Positions 52,332 to 62,409 are shown, numbered from the stretch's first letter. The stretch is DNA of 64,000 bases from Sterolibacterium sp. (GCA_018061005.1 JAGOVA010000001.1:62001-126000), one strand, 5' to 3'. The notes: generated by a model from the sequence alone, not told the origin. Program-made: numbers and translations.

Positions 52332-52871
52332 TCAATCCAGCAGGCTGCGGGCGGCTTCGAGGCGGGTGGCAAAATAGCGATTTTTCAGGCTGTCCGTGCG
52401 GATGCGTGCCAGCCCGGATTCCGAAGGGGCATGCACGAAACGGTCATCGCCGATATAAATGCCCACATGCGAGAACGGCTTGTGGCGGGTGTTGAAGAAC
52501 ACCAGATCGCCGGGGCGTAACTGCTGCAGATCGACGGGTGTGCTGCGGCGGGCGATGTCGGTGGCACTGCCGCTGATCTTCAGGCGTGCCGCCTGGGTGT
52601 AGATGTAACTGACCATGCCACTGCAATCAAAGCCCGCCGCAGGGTTCTTGCCACCGAAGCGATAGCCCGTGTCGATCAGCCCCAATGCATACAGCACGAC
52701 ATCATTGGCTTTTTGGGTGGTTTCCTCGCTGGCGGGCGCGCGTTCGGCAACGGGCGGGCTTTCCCGGGTTTGCGGCAGGCTACCGCACCCGGTCAGTGCA
52801 GACAGCACGATCAGTGCGGCTAACAGGCGGTTCCAGAAGCGGTGCTGGCATGGGTGTACAGGCGATTTCAT
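52332..52871 (-). CDS. NlpC/P60 cysteine peptidase lipoprotein
   Basis: A 179-residue peptidoglycan endopeptidase. The lipobox LTGC places the lipid anchor at Cys29. The catalytic Cys83 lies in FDCSGMV, His135 in FSHVGIYIG, and His147 in FVHAPSE; YRFGGKNPAAG precedes the nucleophile as in Spr/MepS. It would cleave D-Glu/mDAP peptide links in the wall. Full length for the Spr group. It is divergent from the aldehyde dehydrogenase with 59 bp between. Confidence 0.92.
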   Translation of the reverse strand: MKSPVHPCQHRFWNRLLAALIVLSALTGCGSLPQTRESPPVAERAPASEETTQKANDVVLYALGLIDTGYRFGGKNPAAGFDCSGMVSYIYTQAARLKISGSATDIARRSTPVDLQQLRPGDLVFFNTRHKPFSHVGIYIGDDRFVHAPSESGLARIRTDSLKNRYFATRLEAARSLLD

Positions 52872-52930
52872 GAGCCGCTATTGTGATCGGGTAGACTGGG
52901 GTGGAATCATCAAATAAACAAGGAATCGCC

Positions 52931-54388
52931 ATGCAATTGCAGGATCAAACGTTGTTGCGTCAGCAGGCCTGGATCGGTGGTGCTTGGTGCTGCGCTGAAA
53001 CCACGGCCAGTTACCGCGTGCACAACCCGGCGGATGGCAGCCTGCTGGCTCAGGTGGCGGATATGGATGAACGTGATGCGCGCCGCGCTATCGAGGTTGC
53101 CGAGGTTGCTTTGCCGGCCTGGCGCGCGTTGACGGGGCAGGCACGCGGCCGCTATCTGCGCGCCTGGTTTGATCTGATCGAGCGGCATGCGGATGATCTG
53201 GCCCGCATCATGACGGCCGAGCAGGGCAAGCCGCTGGCCGAGGCGCGGGGTGAAGTGAGTTATGCCGCCAGTTTTGTTGAGTGGTATGCCGAGGAAGCCC
53301 GGCGCATCAGCGGTGACGTGATTGACAGCCCGATTCCCGGCAAACGCATGCTGGTGCTGAAACAGCCGATCGGTGTCTGCGCGGCGATCACGCCATGGAA
53401 TTTTCCGGCAGCGATGATTACCCGCAAGGTGGCTCCCGCGCTGGCCGCTGGCTGCACGGTGGTGGTCAAACCTGCCGAACAAACGCCGCTGACCGCACTG
53501 GCACTGGCCGAACTGGCGCAGCGTGCGGGTTTGCCTGCAGGCGTGCTTAATGTGCTGACCGGCAGTGTCGGCCATGCCCCACGGATCGGTGAGGAACTGA
53601 CCCGCCACCCGACGGTACGCAAGCTGTCGTTTACCGGTTCCACCGAAGTGGGTCGTCTGTTGATGGCGCAGTGTGCGCCAACCATCAAGAAGATTTCGCT
53701 GGAACTGGGCGGGCATGCGCCTTTCATCGTGTTCGATGATGCCGATCTCGATGCGGCGGTGGCGGGAGCGATGCACTGCAAGTTCCGCAATGCAGGGCAG
53801 ACCTGCATCAGTGCCAACCGTTTTCTCGTTCAGTCGGCCGTGTATGACGAATTTACGCAGCGGCTGGCGACGGCGATGGGGCGGCTCAAGGTCGGCAACG
53901 GCATGGATGAGGGGGTCAATCTCGGGCCGCTGATCGATGCCGCCGCGCATGACAAGGTGGCCGCGCAGGTGCAGGACGCACTGGCAGCGGGCGCGAGATT
54001 ATGCTGCGGAGGGCAGACGCACGCACTGGGCGGGCGGTTTTTTCAGCCGACATTGCTGGCCGATGTGAGCCCCGGCATGCGCTGCATGCGTGAAGAAACC
54101 TTCGGGCCTCTCGCTCCGGTGATGCGCTTCGACAGCGAAGAAGAGGCCATCCGCCTGGCGAATGCCACGGAATACGGCCTGGCTGGCTATTTCTACAGCC
54201 GCGATCTGTCACGCGTCTGGCGGGTGGCCGAAGCCCTTGAATATGGCATGCTGGGCATCAACAGCAGTGCGATTTCCAGCGAAGCCGGGCCGTTTGGCGG
54301 GATCAAGCAGTCCGGTATCGGTCGCGAAGGCTCGAAGTACGGGATTGAGGAATACCTGGAGCTAAAGTATTTGAGTATCGGGCTGTAA
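52931..54388 (+). CDS. gabD: NAD(P)-dependent succinate-semialdehyde dehydrogenase-like
   Basis: A 485-residue aldehyde dehydrogenase. ITPWNFPAAMITRKVAPALAAG, FTGSTEVGRLL, LELGGHAPFIV and the catalytic Cys292 in GQTCISANRF are those of GabD-type enzymes, which oxidise succinate semialdehyde to succinate in GABA breakdown. The C-terminus GGIKQSGIGREGSKYGIEEYLE also fits. ATG 52931 has AAGGA upstream. gabT is not adjacent, so the physiological substrate may be another semialdehyde. Confidence 0.88.
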   Translation: MQLQDQTLLRQQAWIGGAWCCAETTASYRVHNPADGSLLAQVADMDERDARRAIEVAEVALPAWRALTGQARGRYLRAWFDLIERHADDLARIMTAEQGKPLAEARGEVSYAASFVEWYAEEARRISGDVIDSPIPGKRMLVLKQPIGVCAAITPWNFPAAMITRKVAPALAAGCTVVVKPAEQTPLTALALAELAQRAGLPAGVLNVLTGSVGHAPRIGEELTRHPTVRKLSFTGSTEVGRLLMAQCAPTIKKISLELGGHAPFIVFDDADLDAAVAGAMHCKFRNAGQTCISANRFLVQSAVYDEFTQRLATAMGRLKVGNGMDEGVNLGPLIDAAAHDKVAAQVQDALAAGARLCCGGQTHALGGRFFQPTLLADVSPGMRCMREETFGPLAPVMRFDSEEEAIRLANATEYGLAGYFYSRDLSRVWRVAEALEYGMLGINSSAISSEAGPFGGIKQSGIGREGSKYGIEEYLELKYLSIGL

Positions 54389-54441
54389 CGGTCGCGCAGG
54401 GAGCGTAGAGAGTACAGCGCGCACGAGAAACGCGCTCGCGC

Positions 54442-55182
54442 TCAGTGCAGTTTTTCCGGGCTGCCGCAGCACTGCTTGAATTTTCTGCCGCTGCCGCAGG
54501 GACAGAGTTCGTTGCGACCGGCATCCGGCGACGCAGCAAAGGGGGTTTTGCCCTTGCGCTGCAGGTCTTCGGCAATGGAGGCATCTGAATCCTGTTTGGC
54601 GCGCCAGAAATCATGGATGGCACTGATCAGGTCAGGCAGGTCATTCTGTGCGTTTTCAATGGCGGCTTCTTCCTGCGCCGCTGACATCCATTGTTCGCCG
54701 CGCTGCAGGGTGTCTTCCTTGAGCATGCCGTTGAGCAGAAAAAGCGGTTGCAGCAGTTCGGTCAGCTGTTCGGCATGGTCGCCCACGGCTTCATACCAGT
54801 TGCTGCTGATTTGACTGCCGAAAATGTAGGCATCGGCCCAGGTGGCGAAATCGAGTTCGTCGGGATCATCGCCCACCGGGTAAAGAATGATTTCCCAGCC
54901 TTCGCCGGTGGTCAGTTTTTCTGCCAGATCGTTATAGAAACGCATCAGCAGGCCGATGACCTCGGCAGCCTGGTTTTCGTTCTCGAACGCGGGTTCATCA
55001 CCGAACACCACCGGCAGCCACAGATCGGGCAAAACGGGTTCCGGGCCGCTGATGATCGCGCAGAGCAACGCCTGCAGTTCATCCAGCAGCATGGCCTCGC
55101 CCTGGAACAGTTCAGAATCGAGCAAGGCCTCCAGGTGGTCGAGATCGGCTTCAGTGAAATGGTCGGGAGCAGACGGGGTCAT
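54442..55182 (-). CDS. UPF0149/YecA-family protein with SEC-C zinc motif
   Basis: A 246-residue protein. The N-terminal 180 residues match the UPF0149 (YgfB/YecA) helical family (LEALLDSELFQGEAMLLDELQALLCAIISGP), and the extreme C-terminus is a SEC-C zinc-binding motif RNELCPCGSGRKFKQCCG (about 225-242). SEC-C modules are found at the end of SecA and in nucleic-acid or ribosome-associated proteins. Function not established. It is convergent with gabD and 113 bp from the end of topB, whose gap holds a CACCCGC/GCGGGTG hairpin (55241-55258). Confidence 0.88.
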   Translation of the reverse strand: MTPSAPDHFTEADLDHLEALLDSELFQGEAMLLDELQALLCAIISGPEPVLPDLWLPVVFGDEPAFENENQAAEVIGLLMRFYNDLAEKLTTGEGWEIILYPVGDDPDELDFATWADAYIFGSQISSNWYEAVGDHAEQLTELLQPLFLLNGMLKEDTLQRGEQWMSAAQEEAAIENAQNDLPDLISAIHDFWRAKQDSDASIAEDLQRKGKTPFAASPDAGRNELCPCGSGRKFKQCCGSPEKLH

Positions 55183-55295
55183 GGTAGTGTTTTCCGTGAA
55201 AATCGTATCGTTCGCAGTGTACTCTTTCTGCCCTTCGATGCACCCGCTTTTGCGGGTGTGGGTGCGGGAGTTGCAAGGTCTGGGCTCATGCGCCC

Positions 55296-57938
55296 TTAAC
55301 CGACTTTTTTGCTGGCGGCTCGCTGGGCGGCGGGCTTGGCGGCGGGTTTAGTGGGCTTGGTTGATTTAGTCGCAGCAGCAGTCTTGCTGCGTGCTGGTTT
55401 TTTCGCGACAGGGGTCGCCGTTTCTGCATTTTCTTCCGCCGCTTCTGTTTTTGTGGCCGGTTTGCGGCTGGCTGCCGCGCCGGCCTTGGGTGCGCGCACC
55501 TCGAATTCGAAGCCAACCTTGCCATCCTGGCCGCGCACCAGATAGGCCGAGAACTTGCGTCGCGTGCGTGCCGAGACAAACTCCTTCAGCAGATCGGTCT
55601 TGCCGGTTTCCAGCAGTTTCTGCATCTGTGCGCGTTCGATGTTCTGTTGCAGAATGATTTTGCCAGAGCGGAAGTCGCAGGTTTTTGCGGCGCCGACCGA
55701 TTTTTCACAGACATACGCCATCGCCCCTTCGAACACGCGACTGCTGCATTTCGGGCAGGCGCCCAGCGGCTCCTGGCCACTGAAATCGGGTTCCTCGCCT
55801 TCGGCATCGCTGTTGCCAAAATCGAATTCGGGCTGATGTTCGGCATTGAGCTTGATGAGCGCGGCAAAGGGGCGTCCCATCTTGCTGCGAAAGCCCTGCA
55901 AAGGCCCGATGCTGCGCTGGGTGAGCAGTTCCTCGACTTCTTCCGGTTCGTACTGGCGGCTGGCCACGACTTTCCACAGGGAATAATCGCAGCCCTTGCA
56001 CTGGAATTTCTTGTAATTTTCCTGGATTACCCCGCCGCACTTTGGGCAGGCTGCCTTGAGGGTGCTGAAAGCTTCGTCGGGGAATTCACCATGCTTGATG
56101 CGGTCGATCATGATCCGCGTCTGGTTCATGATGTGATCCATGAACTCGCCGCGCGCCAATGCACCGCCTTCCATCTGCTTGAGCTTGTATTCCCAGTGGC
56201 CGGTCAGCTCGGGTGAGCGCAGTTCATCCACGCCCAGCCGGGAGAGCGCGAACAGCAGCGAGAACGCCTTGGCCGTCGGTTGCAGTTCGCGGCCATTGCG
56301 GTGGAGATATTCTTCCAGGATCAGCCCTTCAATGGTCGCCGCGCGGGTCGCTGGCGTGCCCAGTCCGCGTGCGGACATGGCTTCGCGCAGTTCCTCGTCG
56401 TCGACCAGCTTGCCCGCGCCCTCCATGGCTGAGAGCAGCGTCGCTTCGGAAAAACGCGGGGGCGGTCGGGTCACCAGTGCCTTCACTTCGATGTCGTTAC
56501 TCCAGACACGTTCGTTTTTCTGCACGGCTACCAGCTGGGCACTTTTTTCGCCTTTTTCCTCGGCATCGACCTGGGCTTCCTTGCCATACACGGTCAGCCA
56601 GCCAGGCGTGACCAGCACCTTGCCTTCGGTCTTGAACGGCTCGCCCTCGACGCGGGTGATGCGGGTGGTGACGTGGTATTCAGCGGCCGGGTAGAAAATC
56701 GCCAGAAAGCGTTTGACGACGAGGTCATACAGTTTCTGTTCCGGTTCAGACAGGCTCTTGGGTGCTTGCGCCGTCGGTACGATAGCGAAGTGATCGCTGA
56801 TCTTGGCGTTATTGAAGATGCGTTTGTTCGGGTGCACCCAGCCATTGCGCAGGATCTGCCCGGCAAAGGGCGCGTAGTTGCTGTCGCCCAGCACCTCCAG
56901 CGTCTCTTTGACGTTGGGAATGTAGTCTTCAGGCAGGCAGCGGGAATCGGTACGCGGATAGGTCAATACCTTGTGTTTTTCATACAGTGCCTGCGCCAGC
57001 CCCAGCGTGGCCTTGGCAGAAAAACCGAAGCGGCCATTCGCCTCGCGCTGCAGCGAGGTCAGGTCAAAAAGCTGAGGCGCGAGCTGGGTGGCCGGCTTGC
57101 TTTCTTCCTCGACTGCGCCGTGCTTGCCCAGACATTTCTGGCGCAACGCCTGGGCGCGGGTTTCGTCCCAGAGCCGTTCGGCACGGGCGTGTTCATCCTG
57201 CTCGCTCTTTTTGAATTTCTCGTCGAACCAGCGACCGCGATAGGTTCCAGCGACGGCGGCGAATTCGGCTTCGACTTCCCAGTAATTACGCGGCTGGAAG
57301 GCGCGGATTTTTTCCTCGCGCTCGACGAGAATCGCCAGGGTCGGCGTTTGCACACGGCCGACCGGGGTTTTGTGGAAGCCACCTTCCTTCGAATTGAAGG
57401 CCGTCATGGCGCGCGTGCCGTTGATGCCGATCAGCCAGTCGGCTTCCGAACGACAGCGTGCGGCATCGGCCAGCGGCAGCATTTCGGCATCCGAACGCAG
57501 ATGGGCAAAACCGTCGCGGATCGAGCCCTGGGTCATCGACTGCAACCACAGGCGGCGCACCGGTTTGTCGGTTTTGGCGTGTTGCGCCACATAGCGGAAG
57601 ATCAGCTCACCTTCGCGGCCCGCGTCACAGGCGTTGATCAGGCCGCTGACATCCTTGCGCTTGATGAGCCGGGTGAGCAGCTTCAGGCGGTCGGCTGTTT
57701 TCTCGATCGGGTTCAGCGTGAAATGGGGCGGAATCACCGGCAGATGGGCAAATGACCATTTGCCGCGCTTGACCTCATACTCTTCCGGTACGGTCAGTTC
57801 GAGCAGATGGCCGATGGCAGAGGAGAGCACGAACTGCTCGTTTTCGAAATATTCACCTTCTTTGGTGAAGCCGCCCAGTGCCCGGGCAATGTCCTGGGCG
57901 ACGGAGGGTTTTTCGGCGATGATCAGTTGTTTAGTCAT
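55296..57938 (-). CDS. topB: DNA topoisomerase III
   Basis: An 880-residue type IA topoisomerase relaxing and decatenating DNA. The TOPRIM start is MTKQLIIAEKPSVAQDIARA; the active-site Tyr is in LTYPRTDSR near residue 327. The C-terminal region carries cysteine zinc-ribbon motifs (CPKCGGVIQENYKKFQCKGC and CPKCSSRVFEG). It ends in an Ala/Lys/Pro/Thr-rich tail of about 60 residues resembling histone H1-like proteins. ATG 57938 is chosen for the canonical N-terminus. It is downstream of smg and dprA. Confidence 0.94.
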   Translation of the reverse strand: MTKQLIIAEKPSVAQDIARALGGFTKEGEYFENEQFVLSSAIGHLLELTVPEEYEVKRGKWSFAHLPVIPPHFTLNPIEKTADRLKLLTRLIKRKDVSGLINACDAGREGELIFRYVAQHAKTDKPVRRLWLQSMTQGSIRDGFAHLRSDAEMLPLADAARCRSEADWLIGINGTRAMTAFNSKEGGFHKTPVGRVQTPTLAILVEREEKIRAFQPRNYWEVEAEFAAVAGTYRGRWFDEKFKKSEQDEHARAERLWDETRAQALRQKCLGKHGAVEEESKPATQLAPQLFDLTSLQREANGRFGFSAKATLGLAQALYEKHKVLTYPRTDSRCLPEDYIPNVKETLEVLGDSNYAPFAGQILRNGWVHPNKRIFNNAKISDHFAIVPTAQAPKSLSEPEQKLYDLVVKRFLAIFYPAAEYHVTTRITRVEGEPFKTEGKVLVTPGWLTVYGKEAQVDAEEKGEKSAQLVAVQKNERVWSNDIEVKALVTRPPPRFSEATLLSAMEGAGKLVDDEELREAMSARGLGTPATRAATIEGLILEEYLHRNGRELQPTAKAFSLLFALSRLGVDELRSPELTGHWEYKLKQMEGGALARGEFMDHIMNQTRIMIDRIKHGEFPDEAFSTLKAACPKCGGVIQENYKKFQCKGCDYSLWKVVASRQYEPEEVEELLTQRSIGPLQGFRSKMGRPFAALIKLNAEHQPEFDFGNSDAEGEEPDFSGQEPLGACPKCSSRVFEGAMAYVCEKSVGAAKTCDFRSGKIILQQNIERAQMQKLLETGKTDLLKEFVSARTRRKFSAYLVRGQDGKVGFEFEVRAPKAGAAASRKPATKTEAAEENAETATPVAKKPARSKTAAATKSTKPTKPAAKPAAQRAASKKVG

Positions 57939-58061
57939 GCGAGGGCTATCCATGAATCCATGATTCCATGCCGGCTGGCAACGGAAGCGTGCAGGTGAAG
58001 CGCGGCATCATAAGCGCGACCAGCGAAAACAGGCAAGCACCCCCCGGCAGGGGATGGGGCA

Positions 58062-58532
58062 TTAATGGACACTGGGGGTGCTGTCTTCAGCGGCCAGCAG
58101 TTCATCCAGCAACAGGGCATTGACCGATTCAATGGCTGGATGGCGTCGCCAGAGCACGATCAGGGCGATGACTTTCAGGCGAGCCAGCGAGACGCTGGCG
58201 ACATTCAGGGCGAGTGCCCGTTCGATGATGATTTCGCGCAGCAGGCTGTTGATGGCACCCGCCTGCTCGAGGAAACACAGGAACCCCCGGCACTCGGCCG
58301 ATAGACGGGCTTGCTCGCGTTCGCTATAAAGACGGATTGCGTGCGTATCGGTCAGCGGTTGGGGAGCGTCTTTTTCGCTGTGACTTTCGAGGACGGCCAG
58401 CCATTCCAGTGCGGCCGAAATATCATCCGCTTCGAAGCCGACGGCGGTGAGTTTGCGCGCCAGTGCGGTGGAGTTTGGAAAGTGGCCAGGCTGGGCGTAG
58501 GTCTCAAACAGGTAAACCAGAATATCGAACAT
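58062..58532 (-). CDS. smg: Smg/DUF494-family protein
   Basis: A 156-residue protein starting MFDILVYLFETY, the conserved N-terminus of Smg (DUF494). The helical body includes LTAVGFEADDISAALEWLAVL, and the C-terminus ends VIALIVLWRRHPAIESVNALLLDELL. Function unknown; it is encoded next to dprA and topB in many beta- and gammaproteobacteria, as here. The start is fixed by the conserved MFDIL; upstream codons overlap dprA. Confidence 0.9.
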   Translation of the reverse strand: MFDILVYLFETYAQPGHFPNSTALARKLTAVGFEADDISAALEWLAVLESHSEKDAPQPLTDTHAIRLYSEREQARLSAECRGFLCFLEQAGAINSLLREIIIERALALNVASVSLARLKVIALIVLWRRHPAIESVNALLLDELLAAEDSTPSVH

Positions 58533-58596
58533 GATGGGGTCAAAAACAGGGGATTCGGCAGATGGCACGACAGAACAGGAGGAGCGCATCAGGGCT

Positions 58597-59736
58597 TCAC
58601 GCCCGCAAACGCTGATAAATGCCGCCGGGTAGACACGCCACCCGGCCTTCCAGTTCCAGCGGCAACAGCATGGCAAGAAGCCGTTCTGCCGTCAAGCCGC
58701 TGCGCTCGGCGAGTTGATCGAGAGTGCAGGGGTCGTGCCCCAGGGCAGCCAGCAAACTGGCGCGCTCCGGGTCATCCGTGGAGAAAAGATCGGGCGTGGC
58801 CGCTGTCGGGCGGGGAGGCAAGGTTTGCGGGTGGCTGCTCCAGGTGAGTTCTTCCAGTACATCCTGCGCCGATTCAACCAGCTTGGCACCCTGTTTGATG
58901 AGCTGATGGCAGCCCTTGGCCAGCGGGGAATGGATCGAGCCGGGAATGGCGAATACTTCGCGCCCGGCTTCGGCCGCCAGGCGGGCGGTAATCAGCGAGC
59001 CGCTGCGCGCCGCCGCTTCGACCACCAGACAGCCCTGAGCCAGACCGGCGATGATGCGATTGCGTCGGGGAAAGTTACCGGCCAGTGCCGGGGTGCCCAG
59101 CGGAAACTCGCTGACGATGATCCCTTCGAGTGCAATCTGTTGCGCCAGTGCGCGGTTGCGCGCCGGGTAGATGCGGTCGGCACCTGTGCCGATCACCGCA
59201 ATGGTCGCGCCGCCTGCAGAACCGGCGGCCAGTGCGCCGCGATGTGCTGCGGTATCGACGCCCAGCGCCATGCCGCTGACTACGCCCAGCCCGGCGGTGG
59301 CAAAGGACTGGGCAAAGGCTTCGGCATTGGCCAGGCCTTGCGGAGTAGCGTTGCGACTGCCAACGATGGCCAGCGCCGGGCGGTTGAGCAGCTCGATCCG
59401 TCCCTTCAGGTAGAGCAGCACAGGAGGGTCGGCGCTGCGTAGCAGTGCTTGCGGGTAATCGGCATCGGCCAGGGTGAGGATGTGATTACCCGGTTCATTC
59501 ACCCAGGCGAGGGTGGTTGCGATGGCGGTATCCACTTCGCTGGAGGCGCGCAGCAGTCGCTCGGTCTGTAGCGGGCCGACCACGTTGCGCAGTGCCGTCA
59601 TGCCCGCGGCGAAAATGGCTTCCGGCAAGCCGAAAGCCGCCAGCAGGCTGCGCTGGGTTTCGCCGCCGATGCCGGAAATCAGCGTCAGCCGCAGCCAGGC
59701 AGCGAGTTCTGCGTCAGGGATTCGTTGCGGAGTCAC
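58597..59736 (-). CDS. dprA: DNA-processing protein DprA
   Basis: A 379-residue DprA/Smf. The N-terminal SAM-like region contains LRLTLISGIGGETQRSLL, then the Rossmann-fold RecA/ssDNA-binding core: PALAIVGSRNATPQG, VSGMALGVDTAAHRGAL, ATIAVIGTGADRIYPARN and GSLITARLAAEAGREVFAIPG. It loads RecA on incoming DNA in transformation. A C-terminal winged-helix region (LDQLAERSGLTAERLLAMLLPLE) follows. The start is GTG 59736 (or TTG 59742), overlapping the LysM gene by 23 bp, so the two are coupled. Confidence 0.93.
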   Translation of the reverse strand: MTPQRIPDAELAAWLRLTLISGIGGETQRSLLAAFGLPEAIFAAGMTALRNVVGPLQTERLLRASSEVDTAIATTLAWVNEPGNHILTLADADYPQALLRSADPPVLLYLKGRIELLNRPALAIVGSRNATPQGLANAEAFAQSFATAGLGVVSGMALGVDTAAHRGALAAGSAGGATIAVIGTGADRIYPARNRALAQQIALEGIIVSEFPLGTPALAGNFPRRNRIIAGLAQGCLVVEAAARSGSLITARLAAEAGREVFAIPGSIHSPLAKGCHQLIKQGAKLVESAQDVLEELTWSSHPQTLPPRPTAATPDLFSTDDPERASLLAALGHDPCTLDQLAERSGLTAERLLAMLLPLELEGRVACLPGGIYQRLRA

Positions 59737-60832
59737 CCACAATTACCGGGCGCGTGACGTTCATGACCAATGCGTAGGCGACGCGATCGAACACGCGGAA
59801 CACGAAGGCGAAACCATAGCGTTCGTCAGGCAGTTGCCAGGTTTCGGCCTGATCTTGATAGCGATTGCCGACCTTGACGCCGGAGCGTGACAGATTCAGG
59901 ACGTGACCTACCTCCAGCCCGTCTTGGGCGCCGCGCGACAAGGTGATGATGGAGTGGCTGGCACCTTCCGCCACGCCGCCATAAACTGACATGATGCGGC
60001 TGTTGATGCGGGTGTCCGGCGCATGCGGCACATAATTGATGATGTCCGGGCGGGGCGCGGGAATGAGCCGGTCATTCAGGCCAATTTCCTGTTTGGACTT
60101 GAGGATTTCCAGTGTGGCCGGCTCGCCTGCGCGCAGCAGACGCGCGCTGCCGAGGTACAGGGCTTCATGACCGAGCACCTGGCCGTTGTCCGGGTCGACC
60201 AGTTCTTTGCCCGGGCGGTAGATCTGCCAGAGGGGTTGCTGGCTATCGATGCCTGTTGCATAGGCGGTGTTGCCTGCGCCGACCACCACCCGGTCTTCCT
60301 GGGTGGCGACAATACGCGGCGCGTGATCCAGTGCCCCGGCCTCAATCACCAGGGGTTGTGAGAGGAAAGGCTCGATGGCCTTTTGGGGAATGCTCTGGAT
60401 GGCTTGCTGGTTGTCTTTCGAATAAACCCGGGGAGAGGCTTTCGCCGAGCTGCTGCCGACCGGGTTGCCGATCCGCAACTGGGGCTCGGTGCCGCTGCGG
60501 TCGAGGTACACAATTTGTCCCGGATAAATCCAGTGCGGATTCTTGATCTGTTCCTTGTTGAGCCGCCAGATTTCAGGCCAGCGCCAGGGTTGCTTGAGAA
60601 ACAGGCCGGAAATCCCCCAGAGCGTGTCGCCACTGACCACGACATGACGATCCGGCGCGTTTTCGGTCAGTTCCAGCACATTGCCTTGGCTCTGGGCGGC
60701 GGCGGGTTTGGGCGTGGTGTTTTGCGCCAGCGCAACCGGGCTGGCCAGCAGCAGACTTGAATAAGCCAGGAACAGCGCAGATATAATCCCAGAGTGGGTC
60801 TTGATCTTCTTTGTCTTCGTGGTCACACGCAT
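59714..60832 (-). CDS. LysM-domain periplasmic protein
   Basis: A 372-residue secreted protein from ATG 60832: signal peptide (cleavage near VALAQ, about residue 37) then a LysM domain (HVVVSGDTLWGISGLFLKQP ... NPHWIYPGQIVYL, about residues 62-112) that binds peptidoglycan. The remaining 250 residues have repeated beta-rich segments (VVVGAGNTAYATG, LYLGSARLLRAGEPATLEI) and no recognised catalytic motif. It is the first gene of LysM-dprA-smg-topB and is divergent from def. Homologues in betaproteobacteria occupy the same place. Role probably in wall maintenance. Confidence 0.88.
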   Translation of the reverse strand: MRVTTKTKKIKTHSGIISALFLAYSSLLLASPVALAQNTTPKPAAAQSQGNVLELTENAPDRHVVVSGDTLWGISGLFLKQPWRWPEIWRLNKEQIKNPHWIYPGQIVYLDRSGTEPQLRIGNPVGSSSAKASPRVYSKDNQQAIQSIPQKAIEPFLSQPLVIEAGALDHAPRIVATQEDRVVVGAGNTAYATGIDSQQPLWQIYRPGKELVDPDNGQVLGHEALYLGSARLLRAGEPATLEILKSKQEIGLNDRLIPAPRPDIINYVPHAPDTRINSRIMSVYGGVAEGASHSIITLSRGAQDGLEVGHVLNLSRSGVKVGNRYQDQAETWQLPDERYGFAFVFRVFDRVAYALVMNVTRPVIVGDSATNP

Positions 60833-60967
60833 GGTGCCCCCCGGAAAATGAGAATGCGAAAGAAACACGCAAGCTTGCTTAAGCAAAAGTCATGACGACA
60901 GATAATGCATCATATTAGATTTTGCATCTAGTCGCTTCATTCAGCAACACTTTTAACGGATTTTATT

Positions 60968-61483
60968 ATGGCGCTGTTGCCTATACTCTGCTATCCAGAC
61001 CCGCGTTTGCACACCCGGGCACGGCAAGTTGAGTCCATCGACGACTCCATTCGTCAGCTCGCGGCCGATATGGGCGAAACCATGTATGCCGCACCGGGCA
61101 TCGGCCTGGCCGCGACGCAGGTGGATCGCCATGTGCAGCTGGTGGTGATCGATGTCAGCGAAGACAAATCGCAACTACTGACCTTCATCAACCCCGAGAT
61201 CATTTCGCGTTCGGGGGAATGTGAGGGCGAGGAAGGTTGCCTGTCGGTGCCGGGCATTTATGAAACCGTGAGCCGCAGTGCCGAAGTTCGTGTGCGCGCC
61301 CTCGGGCTGGATGGCCAGGTCTTTGAAATGGACACCGAAGGCCTGCTGGCCATCTGTATTCAGCATGAAATCGATCATCTGCAGGGCAAGGTATTCGTCG
61401 AATACCTGTCGCGACTCAAGCAGGATCGCATCAAAAATAAACTCAATAAACGCGTCAAACATCACGAGCGGGTGGTGGTCTGA
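60968..61483 (+). CDS. def: peptide deformylase
   Basis: A 171-residue metalloenzyme removing the N-formyl group from nascent proteins. All three motifs are present: GIGLAATQ at residues 44-51, EGCLSVP with metal ligand Cys91, and QHEIDHLQG with ligands His133 and His137 and catalytic Glu134. Stop and fmt start overlap (TGATG). The 135-bp gap to the divergent LysM gene carries palindromes at 60869-60886. Confidence 0.97.
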   Translation: MALLPILCYPDPRLHTRARQVESIDDSIRQLAADMGETMYAAPGIGLAATQVDRHVQLVVIDVSEDKSQLLTFINPEIISRSGECEGEEGCLSVPGIYETVSRSAEVRVRALGLDGQVFEMDTEGLLAICIQHEIDHLQGKVFVEYLSRLKQDRIKNKLNKRVKHHERVVV

Positions 61484-62409
61484 TGAAGCTTATCTTTGCG
61501 GGGACGCCCGAGTTTGCTGCTGTCGCACTGGCCGCCCTGATCGCGGATGGGCATCAAATTGTGTTAGTGCTCACTCAACCGGACAGACCCGCAGGACGCG
61601 GTATGCATTTGATGCCCAGTGCGGTCAAGCAGCTTGCGCTGAAGCATGGTCTGGCCTTGCATCAACCGGAAAAGCTGAAAGATCCGGCGACGCACAGTCC
61701 CCTCCACGATGCCGTGGCAGCGGGAGCCGAGTTGATGATTGTGGCGGCTTATGGCCTGATTCTGCCGCAGGCTGTGCTGGATTTGCCGCCACGGGGTTGC
61801 CTCAATATTCATGGTTCGCTGCTGCCGCGCTGGCGCGGTGCTGCGCCGATCCAGCGCGCCATCGAAGCCGGTGATGCAGAAACCGGCATCACCCTCATGC
61901 AGATGGATGCCGGACTGGATACGGGTGCGATGTTGCTTAAAGAGGCGTTGCCCATCGCAGCGGCTGACACGGCGGCGACGCTCCACGACAAACTCGCCGC
62001 GCAGGGAGCCAGGCTCGTCGTCGAGGCACTCGCCCGGATCGATAAGTTAGTCCCTACTTTGCAGGAGAGCGAGGGAGTGACTTACGCAGCGAAAATCACC
62101 AAAGGCGAAGCGGCGCTGGATTGGGCGCAATCTGCCGAGGTGCTTGCGCGGCGCATCCGCGCCTTTAACCCGTTCCCTGGGGCGACGGCCACGGCCAACG
62201 GTGCTGTCATCAAGGTGTGGCGTGCCGAGCCTGTGACGGGCATGAGCCCGCCGGGCACCTTGCTGGCTGCGGATGCCGATGGCCTCGTGGTGGCCTGCGG
62301 GCAGGGCGCGCTGCGGCTGACGGAACTGCAAAAGCCGGGCGGCAAACGCCTGCCCGTACGCGAGTTTCTGGCCGGGTTCCCTTTGGCCGAGGGCATCCGC
62401 TTCGACTGA
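61483..62409 (+). CDS. fmt: methionyl-tRNA formyltransferase
   Basis: A 308-residue enzyme formylating initiator Met-tRNA from 10-formyl-[20 protein letters not shown] begins the Rossmann domain, [11 protein letters not shown] and the signature [17 protein letters not shown] with the catalytic Asn/His follow, and a C-terminal OB-fold tRNA-binding domain ends the protein. Its ATG overlaps the def stop, forming the standard def-fmt pair. Confidence 0.97.
   Translation: MKLIFAGTPEFAAVALAALIADGHQIVLVLTQPDRPAGRGMHLMPSAVKQLALKHGLALHQPEKLKDPATHSPLHDAVAAGAELMIVAAYGLILPQAVLDLPPRGCLNIHGSLLPRWRGAAPIQRAIEAGDAETGITLMQMDAGLDTGAMLLKEALPIAAADTAATLHDKLAAQGARLVVEALARIDKLVPTLQESEGVTYAAKITKGEAALDWAQSAEVLARRIRAFNPFPGATATANGAVIKVWRAEPVTGMSPPGTLLAADADGLVVACGQGALRLTELQKPGGKRLPVREFLAGFPLAEGIRFD

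Noticed and set aside
55241..55258. CACCCGC/GCGGGTG hairpin as terminator of the UPF0149 gene
   Set aside because: It is upstream, not downstream, of that gene and has no T-run on either strand.
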